Shown piece by piece: positions 23,601-34,189 of a stretch of DNA of 64,000 bases. The stretch covers positions 248,001-312,000 of the forward strand of contig JAAKBF010000009.1 of the NCBI GenBank assembly GCA_012656075.1, read 5' to 3'. The notes beneath the pieces were generated by a model. The model made no database searches and was not told the DNA's origin. It saw nothing but the letters and a program-made list of their open reading frames with translations. The stretch comes from Phytophthora hibernalis. Its lineage: Eukaryota > Oomycota > Peronosporomycetes > Peronosporales > Peronosporaceae. Positions within the stretch are counted from its first letter, which is position 1; each line of letters starts with the position of its first letter. The translations under genes and the position numbers were made by a program.

Positions 23601-23849
23601 CCCGGAACGGAGAGAGGACGCCAGACAGCCACACGAACTGGGACAGGGACGACCGCGGTCGGAACCTCGAACGAAAAAGTGTGTGATGACGATCCTGAGA
23701 TACCACCGGGAAAGGCGGGAGAGCCGGACCAGATAAATCCGGTGACCGAGAATAAAACGGGCGACGTTGAGGCTGAAGACGCCGTAATCTTCCACGAAGG
23801 CTCGGAGCTCTTCGCCGAAGAATTGCAAGCAGAGATAGCTGTCCTCCCA

Positions 23850-26105
23850 GAAATCTCCCTGACCGAAGAAGTGAAGATCGAAGATCTCAAGGTCGGACGA
23901 CCTACAGGAGTGACGCCGGAGATCGCAGCGAGGGAAGAGGAGCGGCTACGTCAAATCATCTGGAAGCGGCGGAAATGGCTGATCGGGAAGGGCAACGCTT
24001 TACCTCCCGCGGCCATTGGAGTCGTCTGTGATATTGACGTAGGCGACGCGAAGCCCGTAGCGCAACGTGTACGCAAGCTACCGCCCAAGTTTAGAGAGCC
24101 AGTCTCGGTTCTACTCAAGGGGCTCCTCAGCGCGAAGATGATCCGACCCTTGGGATCCCCATGGGCCTCGCCAATCGTCGTGATCGTGAAGAAGAATGGA
24201 ATCGACATTCGACTCTGCATTGACTATCGCTTGGTGAACGGGTTGACTCCATTGATGGTATATCCCATGCCACTGATCAACGACCTGCTCGAAGACTTGG
24301 ACAAGTACCTTTGGTACTGCTCGCTCGATATGGCAAGCGGATTCTGAGTCATCCCCATGACCGATCGAGCCCGGCTGGTATCAGCCTTCATCACCCGTTC
24401 GGACTGTTCGAGTGGACGCGGAAGCCTTTTGGATTGTGCAATGCACCGCAAATATACCAGCGACTAATCGACAACGCGCTCTACGGTTTTGGAGCGTCGC
24501 ACCGGACCGCGAGACCCAAGACGTTTTCGACGGAGGATGACCAGCGGCCCCGGGCACCCCGTCCGTGTTGGGCCGACGTTCGTACATTGACGATATCCTG
24601 ATCGGAGGTTCGTCGTGGGGCGATCTATGCACAAAAGTGGAACGTTTGCTAGACACCTGTGAGAAATGGCACCTATGGAGAAGAGCGAGTGGGGTATGTC
24701 GAAAGTCGTGTAATTGGGTCACAGTGTGTCAGAATACGGACTGGAAGCGAAGCCGAAGAAGTTGGAGTCGCTGACAGCACTGACGTTCCCGCGCACGTTG
24801 AAAGGACTCCAATCTTTCTTGGGTAGCCTCAACTATTACCACCGGTTCATCGCAGATGTCACGATCTACGCGACCACGTTATATTCTCTCTCTGAAGCGG
24901 ACTTCGACGAATACACCTCCAAGCCGGACGTGCACTCCCAACCAAAGTGGACGCATGCCCTCAACGCGTTTGATACGCTCAAAGCAAAGTTTGCACAGAC
25001 CCCGATGCTGAAACACTTCGACGAGGCGCGGGACACGATCGTGATCGTATACGCTAGTGAATGGGCGATCTCGGCCGTCCTCGCACAGACCCACGACGGT
25101 GTGTGTATGCCGGTGAAGTTCACTAGTCGCACGCTGAAGCCGAACGAGCTGAACTACGACATCGTCGAGAAAGAGATCTTGGCACTCCTACGCGTCCTGA
25201 GTGATTGTTTCACCATGCTAGCCGGGAAAAGGGTTCGCGCCTTAACCCGACAGACGACAATGGCTTGGTTGTTCCGATCCAAGGGACTACAGGGACGTTT
25301 GTCGCAATGGGCCGCGATCTTGTCACCATGGAAATTGGACATATGCCGATCCGCGAAAGGGGAAGAGGAAATCCTGGGTACTCTAGCCGCGAGCATCACG
25401 CCACGGGAATTCGTCGATGCGGCGTTGGAAGACATCGCTCCACGAAAACGTCCGTCGAGGGTTGCCGACATCCCGACTCCGGCCATAGCAGCCGGGGAGG
25501 AACTACACGTCATGAGTTTTGATGGTTCAGCAAAGGCCAAACGAGAAGGCGGTGCGTTCAGTGCTGTCATCTGGAAATTACCCGGATGGAAGATCGTGCA
25601 CGCGGCATCAGGCTACGCCACGGATCTTACGGTCAATGAAGCGGAATATCGTGGTATGCTGCTGGGGTGCTCGCTTTTGGATGATGTGAAAGTCTCCCGC
25701 CTGATCGTCTGCGGCGACTCGAACCTAGTCATCCGACAGATGAGGAACGAGATGGACTGTAAGTCGCCAGGCTTGAAGTTGCTGAGGCAACGGGCCAGGG
25801 ACGTCCTACGAAAATGGCCGAAAGACGACCTGTATCACGTACGACGAGATTGGAACGCCAGTGCCGATCTTCTAGCAGGACAGGCTCTCCAGCGTCAATC
25901 CGGCATTAGAGCTCAGTCACCCGAAGAATGGCGCGACTTGAATACGCTAAATCGCTTGACGGAGGTCATCCGACCCAGGGAACGAGATCGAGTAGACCTC
26001 GACCGAGGATCTAAGCCCTCCGATCCATATCCTGAGACGCCCGATCTAGGCCGATCAGGGAAGAACTGGCTGGTAAGAGACCAAAGCCGGTCCCGGTGTT
26101 GCCAG
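23850..26105 (+). pseudogene. Element C reverse transcriptase with two RNase H domains
   Basis: RT of Ty3/Gypsy type. Fingers/palm are at 24050–24350 with SPWASPIVVIVKKNG, RLCIDYRLVN and YCSLDMASGF; the palm continues as PFGLFEWTRKPFGLCNAPQ, and the catalytic YIDDIL is at about 24586–24603. The Gypsy-type RNase H follows (24800–25230; LGSLNYYHRFIADV, YASEWAISAVLAQT, ELNYDIVEKEILALL). A second RNase H of the archaeal/plant-like type is at 25510–25900 (MSFDGSAKAK, NEAEYRGMLLGCSLL, CGDSNLVIRQM). Two RNase H domains are known from Tat-type plant and some oomycete elements. A TGA at about 24345 replaces the Trp expected after MASGF, and two or three shifts occur around 24350–24730. Confidence 0.9.
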
Positions 26106-26109
26106 TGAC

Positions 26110-28018
26110 CACGAGGTCAGCAGCGGCCAGAACCGCTCCAACCACCGACAGAACGCCAGGAGTTCAACAGGAATCGGTAGTACAGCGGCTGCGGCTGGAT
26201 CGAATTCGGATCGCCCAAAACGAGGAACGCTGGATTTGGAATCTCAATAGGTATCTGAGCGGCGACCTGGGGATCTCTCGCGACGGGAAGCAAAAAATTG
26301 CAGCAAGATCGCACACCAGTATGAAGAAGGTGAAGGAGACCTGCTCTACTACCACGCCACAGGCGGAGAGTCGGCTGAAGAACGCGATACGGTGATGAAG
26401 CTGGTAGTCCCGGAGACATTCCGCGAGGACGTGTTGCACCACTATCACACGAGCCTGGAAGGGGTCCACCAAGGAATCGGCCGAACCTATCAACGGTTAC
26501 GACGCCATTTTCACTGGGCGGGACTATTCCGGAACGTGCAGCGCTACGTAGGCGGGTGCACCGATTGCGAAACGGTATAAGGGAGACCGACTATCCAAGG
26601 CCAATCTCCGGGTAACATCGTGGCAACGTACCCGTTCCAAGTTATCGCAATTGACCATATCCCGTCACTGCCCGCGTCGTATAAGGAGAACACCGAACTC
26701 CTCGTGTGGGTCGATCTGTTCACAGGTTTCGTAATCGTAAAGGCGAACAACTCCAGGACGGCTCAGACCGTCGCGGAAGCGTACGAGGAAGCAGTCTTCC
26801 AAAGGTTCGGAGCTAGCGAAGCCATCCGGCATGATCGGGAGCCGAGCTTCATGTCCGACTTCTTCAGAACATTCAATAAACTGATGGGCCAGAAGCAGCG
26901 AGCACCCTCGCTTATCGACCGCAGGCCAATGGAGCTGCGGAACGCATGGTGAAAACAATCACAAGAGCGATTAAGTTGTACATCACGGATGTGGATCAGC
27001 GAGACTGGGACGAATACGCCGAGCGACTTACCCTCGCGCTGAACACGGCACATGACCGCACGAGGAACGAAACCCCATTTTACCTAGTACATGGTTGGGA
27101 CCTCCGGTCCACACTAGAAGCGTCGCTCGCGGTCAGCAACACGTCACGGCGCGATGCAGACGCCAGACGATAGAGGCTACGGATCCAACGACACTACAAA
27201 GCAGCACGGGCACATTGATCCGGGACGCGGTCAATATCCGAGCCCGTCTCCAAAACGAAGCCGCGACGGAACATTCGATCGAGGCCGGCTCACAGGTCTG
27301 GTTGTACCTGGATCGGGTTAAGCCGGGCTACGCGCGCAAACTCGCGCACATGTGGCACGGCCCATTCCGCGTGGTCGAGCTCATAAATACATACGTCGCG
27401 CGTCTCGAGATTAGAGGCACGCCCTACCAGTTGTACCCGAACGTACACATCTCCAAGTTGAAACCCGTCCGCGAATTCCCGTCGCGGCCCGCGCTGTTAC
27501 TGACCGTGCCCACCGACGAGCGATTCGATTTCGACGAGGAATTCCTCCCGGAAGACAGTTGGGGAATTAGTGACCTGGAGAAAGATGTACATGAGGTGGA
27601 GCAAATACTGGACATGCGCGACGGACGTACCACAAGATATGGGCGGATACGACGCGAATTTGAGGTGAAGTGGAAGGGAAACCCAGACGCGTCTTGGGTC
27701 GACGAACAAGATCTCAACTGTGGGGGCTGCTGTACGATTTCCTGCGGCAACGGACATGCCGAAACCGGTTCGGCGTCATGCAATCACATGAAAACGTGGA
27801 CGCAACGGAAGCTGGCGCAGCAGAACCCGACGAGGCGGGGTAGGCGTCGAAGGGCGCGGAATAAGTCGACAGGGTGGCCGTCGACAGGAGGAACGGAGGG
27901 GAACTCCACGTCTGGACGGGACCAGATCGGAGCGTGTCGGGAAGACGCAAACGAAGTCGGCGGGGAGGCCGCCGATGGGAGGAACGGAGGAACGCTTGTC
28001 TGGGAGAGGCCAGATTGA
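26110..28018 (+). pseudogene. Element C integrase with GPY/F region and chromodomain
   Basis: Inserts the cDNA into the genome. An H2C2 zinc-binding N-terminus lies at 26400–26575 (HHYHTSLEGVHQG, CTDCET). The DDE core has the first Asp in VIAIDHI (about 26650), the second in RHDREPSF (about 26830) and the Glu in GAAERMVK, the last read across a frame break at about 26930. The C-terminal GPY/F-like part contains VWLYLDRVKP and MWHGPFRVVEL (27295–27390). A chromodomain at about 27590–27740 (VEQILDMRDG, FEVKWKGN, SWVDEQDL) would target marked chromatin. An Arg/Gly-rich tail ends at 28018. Stops or shifts near 26580, 26940 and 27170. Confidence 0.88.
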
Positions 28019-28194
28019 GAAGTGACGATGGGGAAGTCTGGAGGCCGGCCTGTTGGCCGAAGATGGGACGATGAAGGGTCGTCTCATAAAAAAGATCACA
28101 AAAGAAAACGAAGACCAAGGCACGAGTGTGGGAGGAGTGGCAGAAAGGATTATTCAACGGTTACGCCTATGAAAAGGGACGTTCGACCCTACGC

Positions 28195-30199
28195 CTAAAT
28201 CTCCTCAACAAACTTGTCCCGCAGACGAGAGACGGAGTACGCGGGATGCGCACGCATCACCGTACAGAACTGACGAGAGTCGGGGAGGGAGCGGAAGTAA
28301 CGGCGCCAAGGCTCCTGTCCGTCGATGTAGGTCAACGCGGCGTGCAGCGTCGCGTGCTGACGACCCGGATACCACTGACCGACGGCAGAACGACTGGGAG
28401 GGAAGTGCAGGAAGATCGGGTCCAACTGGAGGTCCAGATCCGCCGACTCCGACCGGAAGAGCCCGACGATAAGCTGGAGGATGCTCGCCAAATGGTCCCC
28501 GCGTGTGATCTGCGCGTGTTCCGACGCCGGCGCCACGTGACCCACTCTGAACCTCTGGGGACCGGCAACTCATGGGAGGCTTCCCAGTAAGCCTGGGCCC
28601 AATGCTCCAGGTGCAGGTTGTACCGGGACAAGAGGGCTCCGAAAGATAGATCGTCCGCCGCAAAAGTCAGGGGCTCTGCGCGCTGGGTCAGGTAAGCCCA
28701 TGGCTGAGACGCGTAGAAGGCGTCGACATTAGCCCGCGTCAACAAGACTTCATTCCAAGCGGCGGGACGAGGTCCCGCCGCGGACGGAAGATCCAACCCG
28801 GAGGGGGAGCAGAGTCGTCCGAAGCAAGGGTACCGACAAAGACGTCAACGTCTCGGAGCGAAGAGAACGAGGCCACGGGGGTACCGCCGATGATGCCATT
28901 CAGCCGGATCACGTACAGGGGGAATGGCGGGGCAAAGATCGGTACGTTGGAGGTCCCGCGGGCGGTTCCCGAAGGTGGCGAGGAAGGAGGACTGGACGAC
29001 GAATCAGAAGACGAAGGAGCCTTGGAAGACGCGGCAGCCGCAGAGGACGAAGACGACCCCCACTAGATGAAGACGCATCGGTCCCCGAACCCGCGGAGGC
29101 GGTGTTTCCAGTTCAGCGACTCGCGATTCCAGACAGCGTACCCAAGTTTGGTGTAACGCTTGCTGACGAGTCGACGACTGGCGAGCGGACAGAACCCCGC
29201 CCTGTACTGGTCAGAGCGGGCGGACGCACGCAGTTCCTCAGCCTGGGCCCGGGCGAGGTCGGCTTGGGCGGATACACGTGCTGCCTCCGCAGCGGAGACG
29301 GATGCCTCGAGGTCGCGGATACGCAGCACGTCGCGTTGATGCTCCTCGGCATGAGCCACGAGCAAAGCGTTAACTCGTTGCAAGTCGGCAGCGAGAGGCT
29401 CATCACGATCCCGCGCTGCGGCGGCGTCCTGCTGACTACGAGAAAGCGCGTCGTGGGCCACACGAAGGTCTTCCGCAACCGCGTCGCGATCTCGAAGGGC
29501 TCGAGCAGACGACAACCGAGCTCGCTCGCGCTCCGACACAGCTCGTGATAGCCCACTTTGGGTCGCGGACAACTCCTGCCGCGCATCGTCCAGCGCCGCG
29601 CAGACGCGCGTCAACTCGGTAGTAGAGGCAGTCGAGGAAGATGTCCCCGCGGCGGCGAGGAGATCGGATAACTGTGTGACGCGAGAACGCGCCTCCTCCA
29701 ACTCGGCAGCCGTGGCAGCACGTCACGTCAGCCAACACACGGTATTGAGTCTCCCACTCTTCGGCGCGACCCACTTGCGTCCGAAGAGTGCCCGCGGCGT
29801 CCAACAGGCTGGTGTTCTCTGCAGTCAAGCTCTCCACGCGATCGTTCAACTGGCTGACGGTGGCAGAAACCAGGTCATACCCTCGCGCGCTCTCCGGAGC
29901 AGGGAAAGGTTGCGGTCGTGCAACGACGCGGCGTGGACGGCCAGCCCGGCGTTGGCGGTGGACGACATATCCAACTGAGCGCTAAGTAACTGCGCGTCGT
30001 GCTCCAGGGCGTTGGCGTCGTTGATCAAGGCGCCCACAGACGGAATGGGATCGCCGGGGCCGGGGATGTGGACGACCGGAGCCGGAATGATCGCCAACGG
30101 ACGTCTACCAGAGTCGCATATGCCGCATCGGTGTAAAGCCAGGTCCCCGGTGTCCAGAGAATCCGTGTCATCGCTGTCACGGTCTGGAGAAGTCGTCAT
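28195..30199 (-). CDS. Antisense accessory gene of element C (coiled-coil protein of unknown function)
   Basis: A minus-strand gene between the chromodomain and the 3' LTR, converging with pol without overlap. It starts at ATG 30199 (MTTSPDRDSDDTDSLDTGDL). A Cys-containing acidic N-terminus is followed by a long heptad-rich coiled coil (about 29850–29150; e.g. QLNDRVESLTAENTSLLDAA, DARQELSATQSGL). Next are a Ser/Pro linker and a globular-looking C-terminal domain (28800–28195) with NLHLEHWAQAYWEASHEL and RYFRSLPDSRQF, ending RDKFVEEI. About five single-base shifts break it; at least one lies in a G run. I do not recognise the family. Antisense extra ORFs at this position are known in Tat-type plant elements, so a co-opted or element-encoded accessory protein is plausible. 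Confidence 0.6.
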
Positions 30200-30202
30200 G
30201 AC

Positions 30203-30280
30203 CTGCGAGTACACGGGACAACACAAGGCGAGACGGTAAGCAGGCTAACGATAAGACGGGTTCTGCCGCGATGCACTCAC
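30203..30280 (-). other. Putative 78-bp 5' UTR intron of the antisense gene
   Basis: On the minus strand CCCCAG is followed by GTGAGTGCATCG, and 78 bases later GTACTCGCAG precedes GTCATG, where ATG is the start codon at 30199. Donor and acceptor fit the canonical GT–AG rule, and the length is typical of oomycete introns. The intron would leave only GTC between the splice junction and the ATG. A TATA-like CATATAAAC lies upstream on the minus strand near 30487–30496. Splicing is predicted, not shown. Confidence 0.45.
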
Positions 30281-30748
30281 CTGGGGAGTGTGCGCACGCG
30301 CCAGCGGGACGAATGTGTAGAAGCGGTCTGTCGAAGGACGGTGCAACGCGGAATGCCGACGTGAAAGTGGAATGCCGGAGAGTGACGAAGTCTGGCTGAC
30401 CGTTTTGATGGATGTCGACCCAGAGCGACGGGAAACGGAATCTTCCACAGGAAAGACAGAGACAGATCAGGCAGCGGCCCCGCCCCGTTTATATGCAGCC
30501 GTGGGACGAGGCCTGCGACACGGGGAACCACGGTCGGAGACAATGTTTACGCCCCGATCTACAACCCCGGCCGACGGACCCCGATCTGGCAACTCGACGG
30601 ACCCAGATCTAGCAACTCGGAAGACCCGATCAAGCAACTCGACTGACCCCGATGTGGCAACTGAGTCATGCGACCAGGGAAAGTCAGGACAACGATAAAG
30701 GGTAAGCACGGCGGGAAGTGATAGGAAGAAACCCAGAAGGCCAACGAG

Positions 30749-31294
30749 TGGCGAGGAAGGCATTGCTAGGATAGGACAACATAAGGCTCAGTCCCGAATT
30801 CTCTTTGTGATACGCAAGTGAATTTCCTTCGTTCCAAGAGCCAGCAGCCTCAACCGAGAAGAGCCCCAGGATAACCGGCCCCGTCGTCCGCTGCTGGATC
30901 GGTGTACTCAACCCCAACATCTCGTGCCCAATAGGAGGGACACGTTAAACGATACCGTCCAGGCGTTGCTGATAACCCGACGCCGAAGACGAAGAAAGCA
31001 CTGGCCCGATAACGCCGTGCACAACCGAGGAAACGCCGGCCCGATAACGCCGCACGCCCAAGGTCAAAGAGGAGAGGGCGTCGTCACGCACGAGTGAGAC
31101 GTCAGAGCAAGAGCGACGCAGAGCGAGGAGAATCCGCGCTGCGCCTGAGAAGCACGCTTCAAGGTTCCTAACCAACTTGAATAACACCCCACCCAGAGAT
31201 ACGCTACTCAAACAACCGGGAATTTGCCCGATGTTAACGCGTAGGGTTTGTGCGAGGACGACTTTGCAGATTTCTGCTAAGGCGCTACTCCACA
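30749..31294 (+). repeat. 3' LTR of element C
   Basis: 546 bp, TGGCGAGGAAGGC...GCTACTCCACA, matching 19583–20129 except for about 11 substitutions and one C-run indel. A purine-rich tract (AAGTGATAGGAAGAAA) about 20 bp upstream is a candidate polypurine tract. Immediately to the right the DIRS reverse transcriptase resumes. Confidence 0.9.
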
Positions 31295-32533
31295 CTATAT
31301 CAATGATTTCACTGACCGCAGCAACCTGCCAGCAGTGCGCTACAACCCGCCTTCCGACATCGCCAAGCGCATTGCCTATCTGCGCAGGGCGTATCCAGAC
31401 AAACGTATTCTCCTGATGCTTGGGGATGTTGCCAGAGCCTTCAGGCACGTGCCCATTCACGCAGCCCACGCTCATATGTTCGTGTTTATCATTGACGAAA
31501 CTCTCGTCATCGACTTGGCTTGTGGTTTCGGCTGGTGTGGGTCACCTGCTTGGTATTTCGTGCCGGGGTCACTCATCAACGGGCTTTACGAGTAAGGCCT
31601 CCCCGAAATGGTGCTTAACCCGCCGCTAACAGGATCGTTCTGGTGTGATGATCACACCTGCGTGGAAGTTGATGACGGTCGTCGGTGTTTCTTCGCAGCG
31701 CTAGCGCTTCGCAGGGCTATAGCAACTATCCTCGTCCCGTCAGCAATCAACGAGCGAAAGTTCACCACGAATGTGGTCGTGCTCTAGGTCTCATCTGGGA
31801 TACGCAGCCAGCGAGGTGACTAATTCAGTGGAGAAGATAGTGAAAGCCCAAGAGCGAGTAAGGTCTCTTGTCGCGGCCGGAGCAGCGACCCGACAACTTT
31901 ACTGTAGTTTCTCGGGAGCCTCCGCCATGTTCTAACTTGCTGCCCGCCTTCGCGGTCTTTTTCAACGAATCCAAGACCTGGTCAAAGGCCTCAGTCGCCT
32001 CGGTCGGCGCCAACTCGACGGTCCGGTGATCGAAGATTTGAGGTGGCTCAGAGCCATTCTGGCCCGTCACGACTACTTCAATCGCATTCCAGCTTCACAT
32101 TTCGCTCTCGTATCGGCTCCGCTGTGCACGAGCACATGGACGCGTCTGACGAAGGGCTTTGTGTTCTGGAGCCAACCCTCCGCCATTCATCCGCGTACGT
32201 TTCTCTCCAGCCACACAGCAGGAAATGGCGGTGGACGCATCCGCCAATTCGATCAACGTACGGGAACTTCAAAGTGCGGTGCTTGCGGCACTTTTGTGGG
32301 GACCGACTTGGTCGTCTCGGTACTCGCATAAGCCGGTCCACGTTCGTTTATGGAATACAAGTGCGGTTTCGTGGGCTCAGCGACGAGCTAGCCATCAGCC
32401 CCGCGCGCAACTGTACAATCGTCTGTTGTCGCTTGCAGAGTTCCAGTACTCCCTCACTTTCACATCCCGACATGTTCCTGGCGAGCAGAACGTCATGGCA
32501 GACGCGGGATCGCGATCCTGGTCTATTGATCAT
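31295..32533 (+). pseudogene. DIRS-type reverse transcriptase and RNase H relic
   Basis: Continues the element interrupted by the Gypsy insertion. The RT resumes at INDFTDRSNLPAVRYNP and runs through GDVARAFRHVPIHAAHAHMF and DLACGFGWCGSPAWYF. The catalytic motif follows as FWCDDHTCVEVDD near 31642–31680. These are signatures of DIRS-order RTs. The RNase H follows in other frames (VDASANSINVRELQSAVLAA, about 32230; HVPGEQNVMADAGSRSW, about 32480). The segment N-terminal to INDFTDRS is absent because of the insertion-associated loss. Several stops. Confidence 0.8.
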
Positions 32534-32559
32534 CCGTTGTATGTTAAGTGGACTAACCT

Positions 32560-33560
32560 ATGTCGTGGGTGGACGCAGATTCAAGTGCACGCGCCCTTCG
32601 ACGGTCTCTTAAAGCTTTGGGAGAATTGCTCCGCGGACAGGCCATCGCGAGCTCTACCGCGTCCAAGTATCGCAGCCATTGGCAACAGTGGTGTCTATTC
32701 TGCCGCATAATGCGCTGGTCCGAGTGGCTAGACGATGATCACTAAGCGTCCACCAACAAGCTTGGGCTGTTTGCTATCTACTGCTGGCGCTATGTGTGGC
32801 GACGAGGCCGTCCCGGCAACGAGTATGGAACCATCCAGCTCAAGATCTCATGTATTCGCTGGTATCACCGGATGTACCTCGGTCTCGCATTGGACGCGAG
32901 GCCTAGTTTCCAGCTTCTCATGCGGGGCATCAAATAGATGTCCACCTCTGTATCAAAGAAGCAGCCAATCAGCCCGTCCTTTCTTCGACTGCTTCACCAC
33001 CAGCTCGACCTTACCCAGCCTCGCAGCCGGCTCCTATGGGGCTCCGTGCTGCTAGCCTACTTCTTTCTTCTACGCCGTTCCGAGTTCCTGCGAATTGGTG
33101 CTCAACGACACCCGTACTGCTTGAAGGTTCGTGGCAAGCAATTCAATTTGGGGCCGCTCAACACGCCCCAAGCATGGCCGGTGAGGCAAACACGTGCAGT
33201 TTGCCCCATGAAAGATGTTGTGTCTCGGAAATGACGATTCTTGTTGAGCGGATCGACGTGCGGTCGGTGGCCGCGGCAAAAGCGGCAGCGCGGTGGTATC
33301 GCCGCAGGAGCTCTTGTTGCTGCTTCTGAGAAGAAGCAGCATCATGGAACGAAATTACCTCAGTGTATTGTTTAATCTACTGGATCCTGCCGAGTCGAAT
33401 TTTGGCAGCGGCTCTACGAAGGATGACACCCAGGCAACTTTGTGTCCGTTGTCTCCCTACCCCCGGCTTCGTTCGAGGTCAAGTTCTACCAGGTCAAGTG
33501 GTGACTCGGTCAGCGTGCCACCATCCAAAACTACGCTTGTTGCATGCAGTGTTAGGTTGA
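32560..33560 (+). pseudogene. DIRS tyrosine recombinase relic
   Basis: The enzyme DIRS elements use in place of integrase. From ATG 32560 it shows a SAM-like core-binding region (ASSTASKYRSHWQQWCLFC), then in a second frame YCWRYVWRRG and a helical segment. The start of the catalytic domain follows, LLAYFFLLRRSEFLR (about 33050–33100), whose Arg matches the first catalytic Arg of tyrosine recombinases. The C-terminal His-X-X-Arg and Tyr are not readable after about 33240, so it is inactive. A stop at 32743 and at least two shifts. Confidence 0.7.
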
Positions 33561-33633
33561 GTTATATGTAGTCTAAGTTGACACTATCGGATAATTGCGA
33601 GCCCATCCGCAAATTGCGACCGGACTGACGTAA

Positions 33634-33664
33634 TTTGCAGAGACTGCAAAATCGTCTCTGCAAA
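33634..33664. repeat. Perfect 11-bp hairpin inside the DIRS right end
   Basis: TTTGCAGAGAC, nine bases, GTCTCTGCAAA. It lies between the recombinase relic and the right inverted repeat, where DIRS elements carry internal complementary sequence used in circle formation. Confidence 0.6.
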
Positions 33665-33669
33665 ATGCG

Positions 33670-33735
33670 AGCGATTTTGCGACGCCTATCCTGTGACCTG
33701 CCCTGTTTGAGATTTGCGTCATTTTCTGAAGGCCC
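33670..33735 (-). repeat. Right inverted repeat of the DIRS-like element
   Basis: AGCGATTTTGCGACGCCTAT through TTTTCTGAAGGCCC; its reverse complement matches 16211–16296 except for four substitutions and the 20-base insertion in the left copy. It ends nine bases before a 22-bp direct repeat that flanks the BRCT fragment. Confidence 0.75.
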
Positions 33736-33744
33736 GATTGCCGC

Positions 33745-34150
33745 CGTAAATCACTTGAGTTTTGTAATGAGATTGTAAAACTCATTCTGCGTCAGGATAC
33801 GGACATTCTTAGCCACCGCTTCCTTGTACTTGGCTGCGTCTGTCACCTTACCACCCTGTTCCAACGTGCTTCCAATCACCAAGTACTTTGTACTGCGCGT
33901 CACACTGTTCGACACTGACCCCCACAACTCTTCACAAGGTGCACGGCGTCCTCGCGCGACAGATTGTCCAGCAGTCCCGAGAACGCGAACGTCTTGCCAT
34001 CCAGACAGCCCGAGCATGGCGCCGGCACCTTCTTCAGCGCCCCTCCTGCTTCCCAATTGCCTCCGGGTCGTCCGCACCAGAGCGACGAGAAGACGTCGTT
34101 GCAGGCTTTGTACTGCTCTGCGTCTCGACGTAAATGACTTGAGTTTTGTA
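33745..34150. repeat. Direct repeats flanking the BRCT fragment
   Basis: CGTAAATCACTTGAGTTTTG plus TA at 33745–33766 and CGTAAATGACTTGAGTTTTG plus TA at 34129–34150 are identical at 21 of 22 bases. They bracket the BRCT-encoding fragment almost exactly. They could be a long target duplication, or duplicated coding sequence, since both translate to QNSS(D/H)LRR on the minus strand. Confidence 0.6.
33750..34135 (-). pseudogene. RFC1-type BRCT domain fragment
   Basis: Minus-strand piece of a BRCT domain like that in the large subunit of replication factor C, which loads PCNA at DNA ends. It reads CLDGKTFAFSGLLDNLSRED, then AVHLVKSCGG. After a one-base shift it continues STKYLVIGSTLEQGGKVTDA, KYKEAVAKNVRILTQNEF. 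The lysine and GG positions and the spacing to the TKYLVIG strand match RFC1-type BRCTs. No AAA+ ATPase is nearby, so this is an isolated gene fragment, 15 bp from the end of the DIRS element. Whether it was captured and moved by a transposon or is the stub of a destroyed gene is not clear. Confidence 0.65.
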
Positions 34151-34189
34151 TTTTAATATTAAAATACATACTGTAGTACTACGTTGTAT

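Larger units (their letters stand above)
19583..31294 (+). mobile_element. Element C: young Ty3/Gypsy retrotransposon with chromodomain, dual RNase H and antisense gene
   Basis: An 11.7-kb LTR retrotransposon. The 547- and 546-bp LTRs differ at about 11 bases plus one indel by my reading (about 98% identical), so the insertion is recent. Order: LTR, gag, protease, reverse transcriptase, RNase H, second archaeal/plant-like RNase H, integrase, GPY/F region, chromodomain, a separate minus-strand gene, LTR. Gag starts at the first base after the LTR. The flanks (CACGG on the left, CTATA on the right) do not form a target-site duplication, which together with the missing DIRS RT segment points to a deletion at insertion. 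Confidence 0.85.
16211..33735 (+). mobile_element. DIRS-like tyrosine-recombinase retroelement, split by a Gypsy insertion
   Basis: Near-identical inverted repeats at 16211–16296 and 33670–33735 enclose a Gag-like frame (17287–19523), a reverse transcriptase and RNase H (31295–32533) and a tyrosine recombinase (32560–33560). That gene order and the use of a recombinase instead of a DDE integrase define the DIRS order of retrotransposons. The 11.7-kb Gypsy element at 19583–31294 sits between gag and RT, leaving about 5.8 kb of DIRS DNA. The N-terminal part of the RT is missing at the insertion point, so target DNA was lost. All frames are broken. Confidence 0.75.

Noticed and set aside
28126..30698. 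Plus-strand frames at the 3' end of element C as additional pol coding
   Set aside because: They are shadows of the antisense gene: only the minus frames show heptads and balanced composition, and pol ends after the chromodomain at about 28018.
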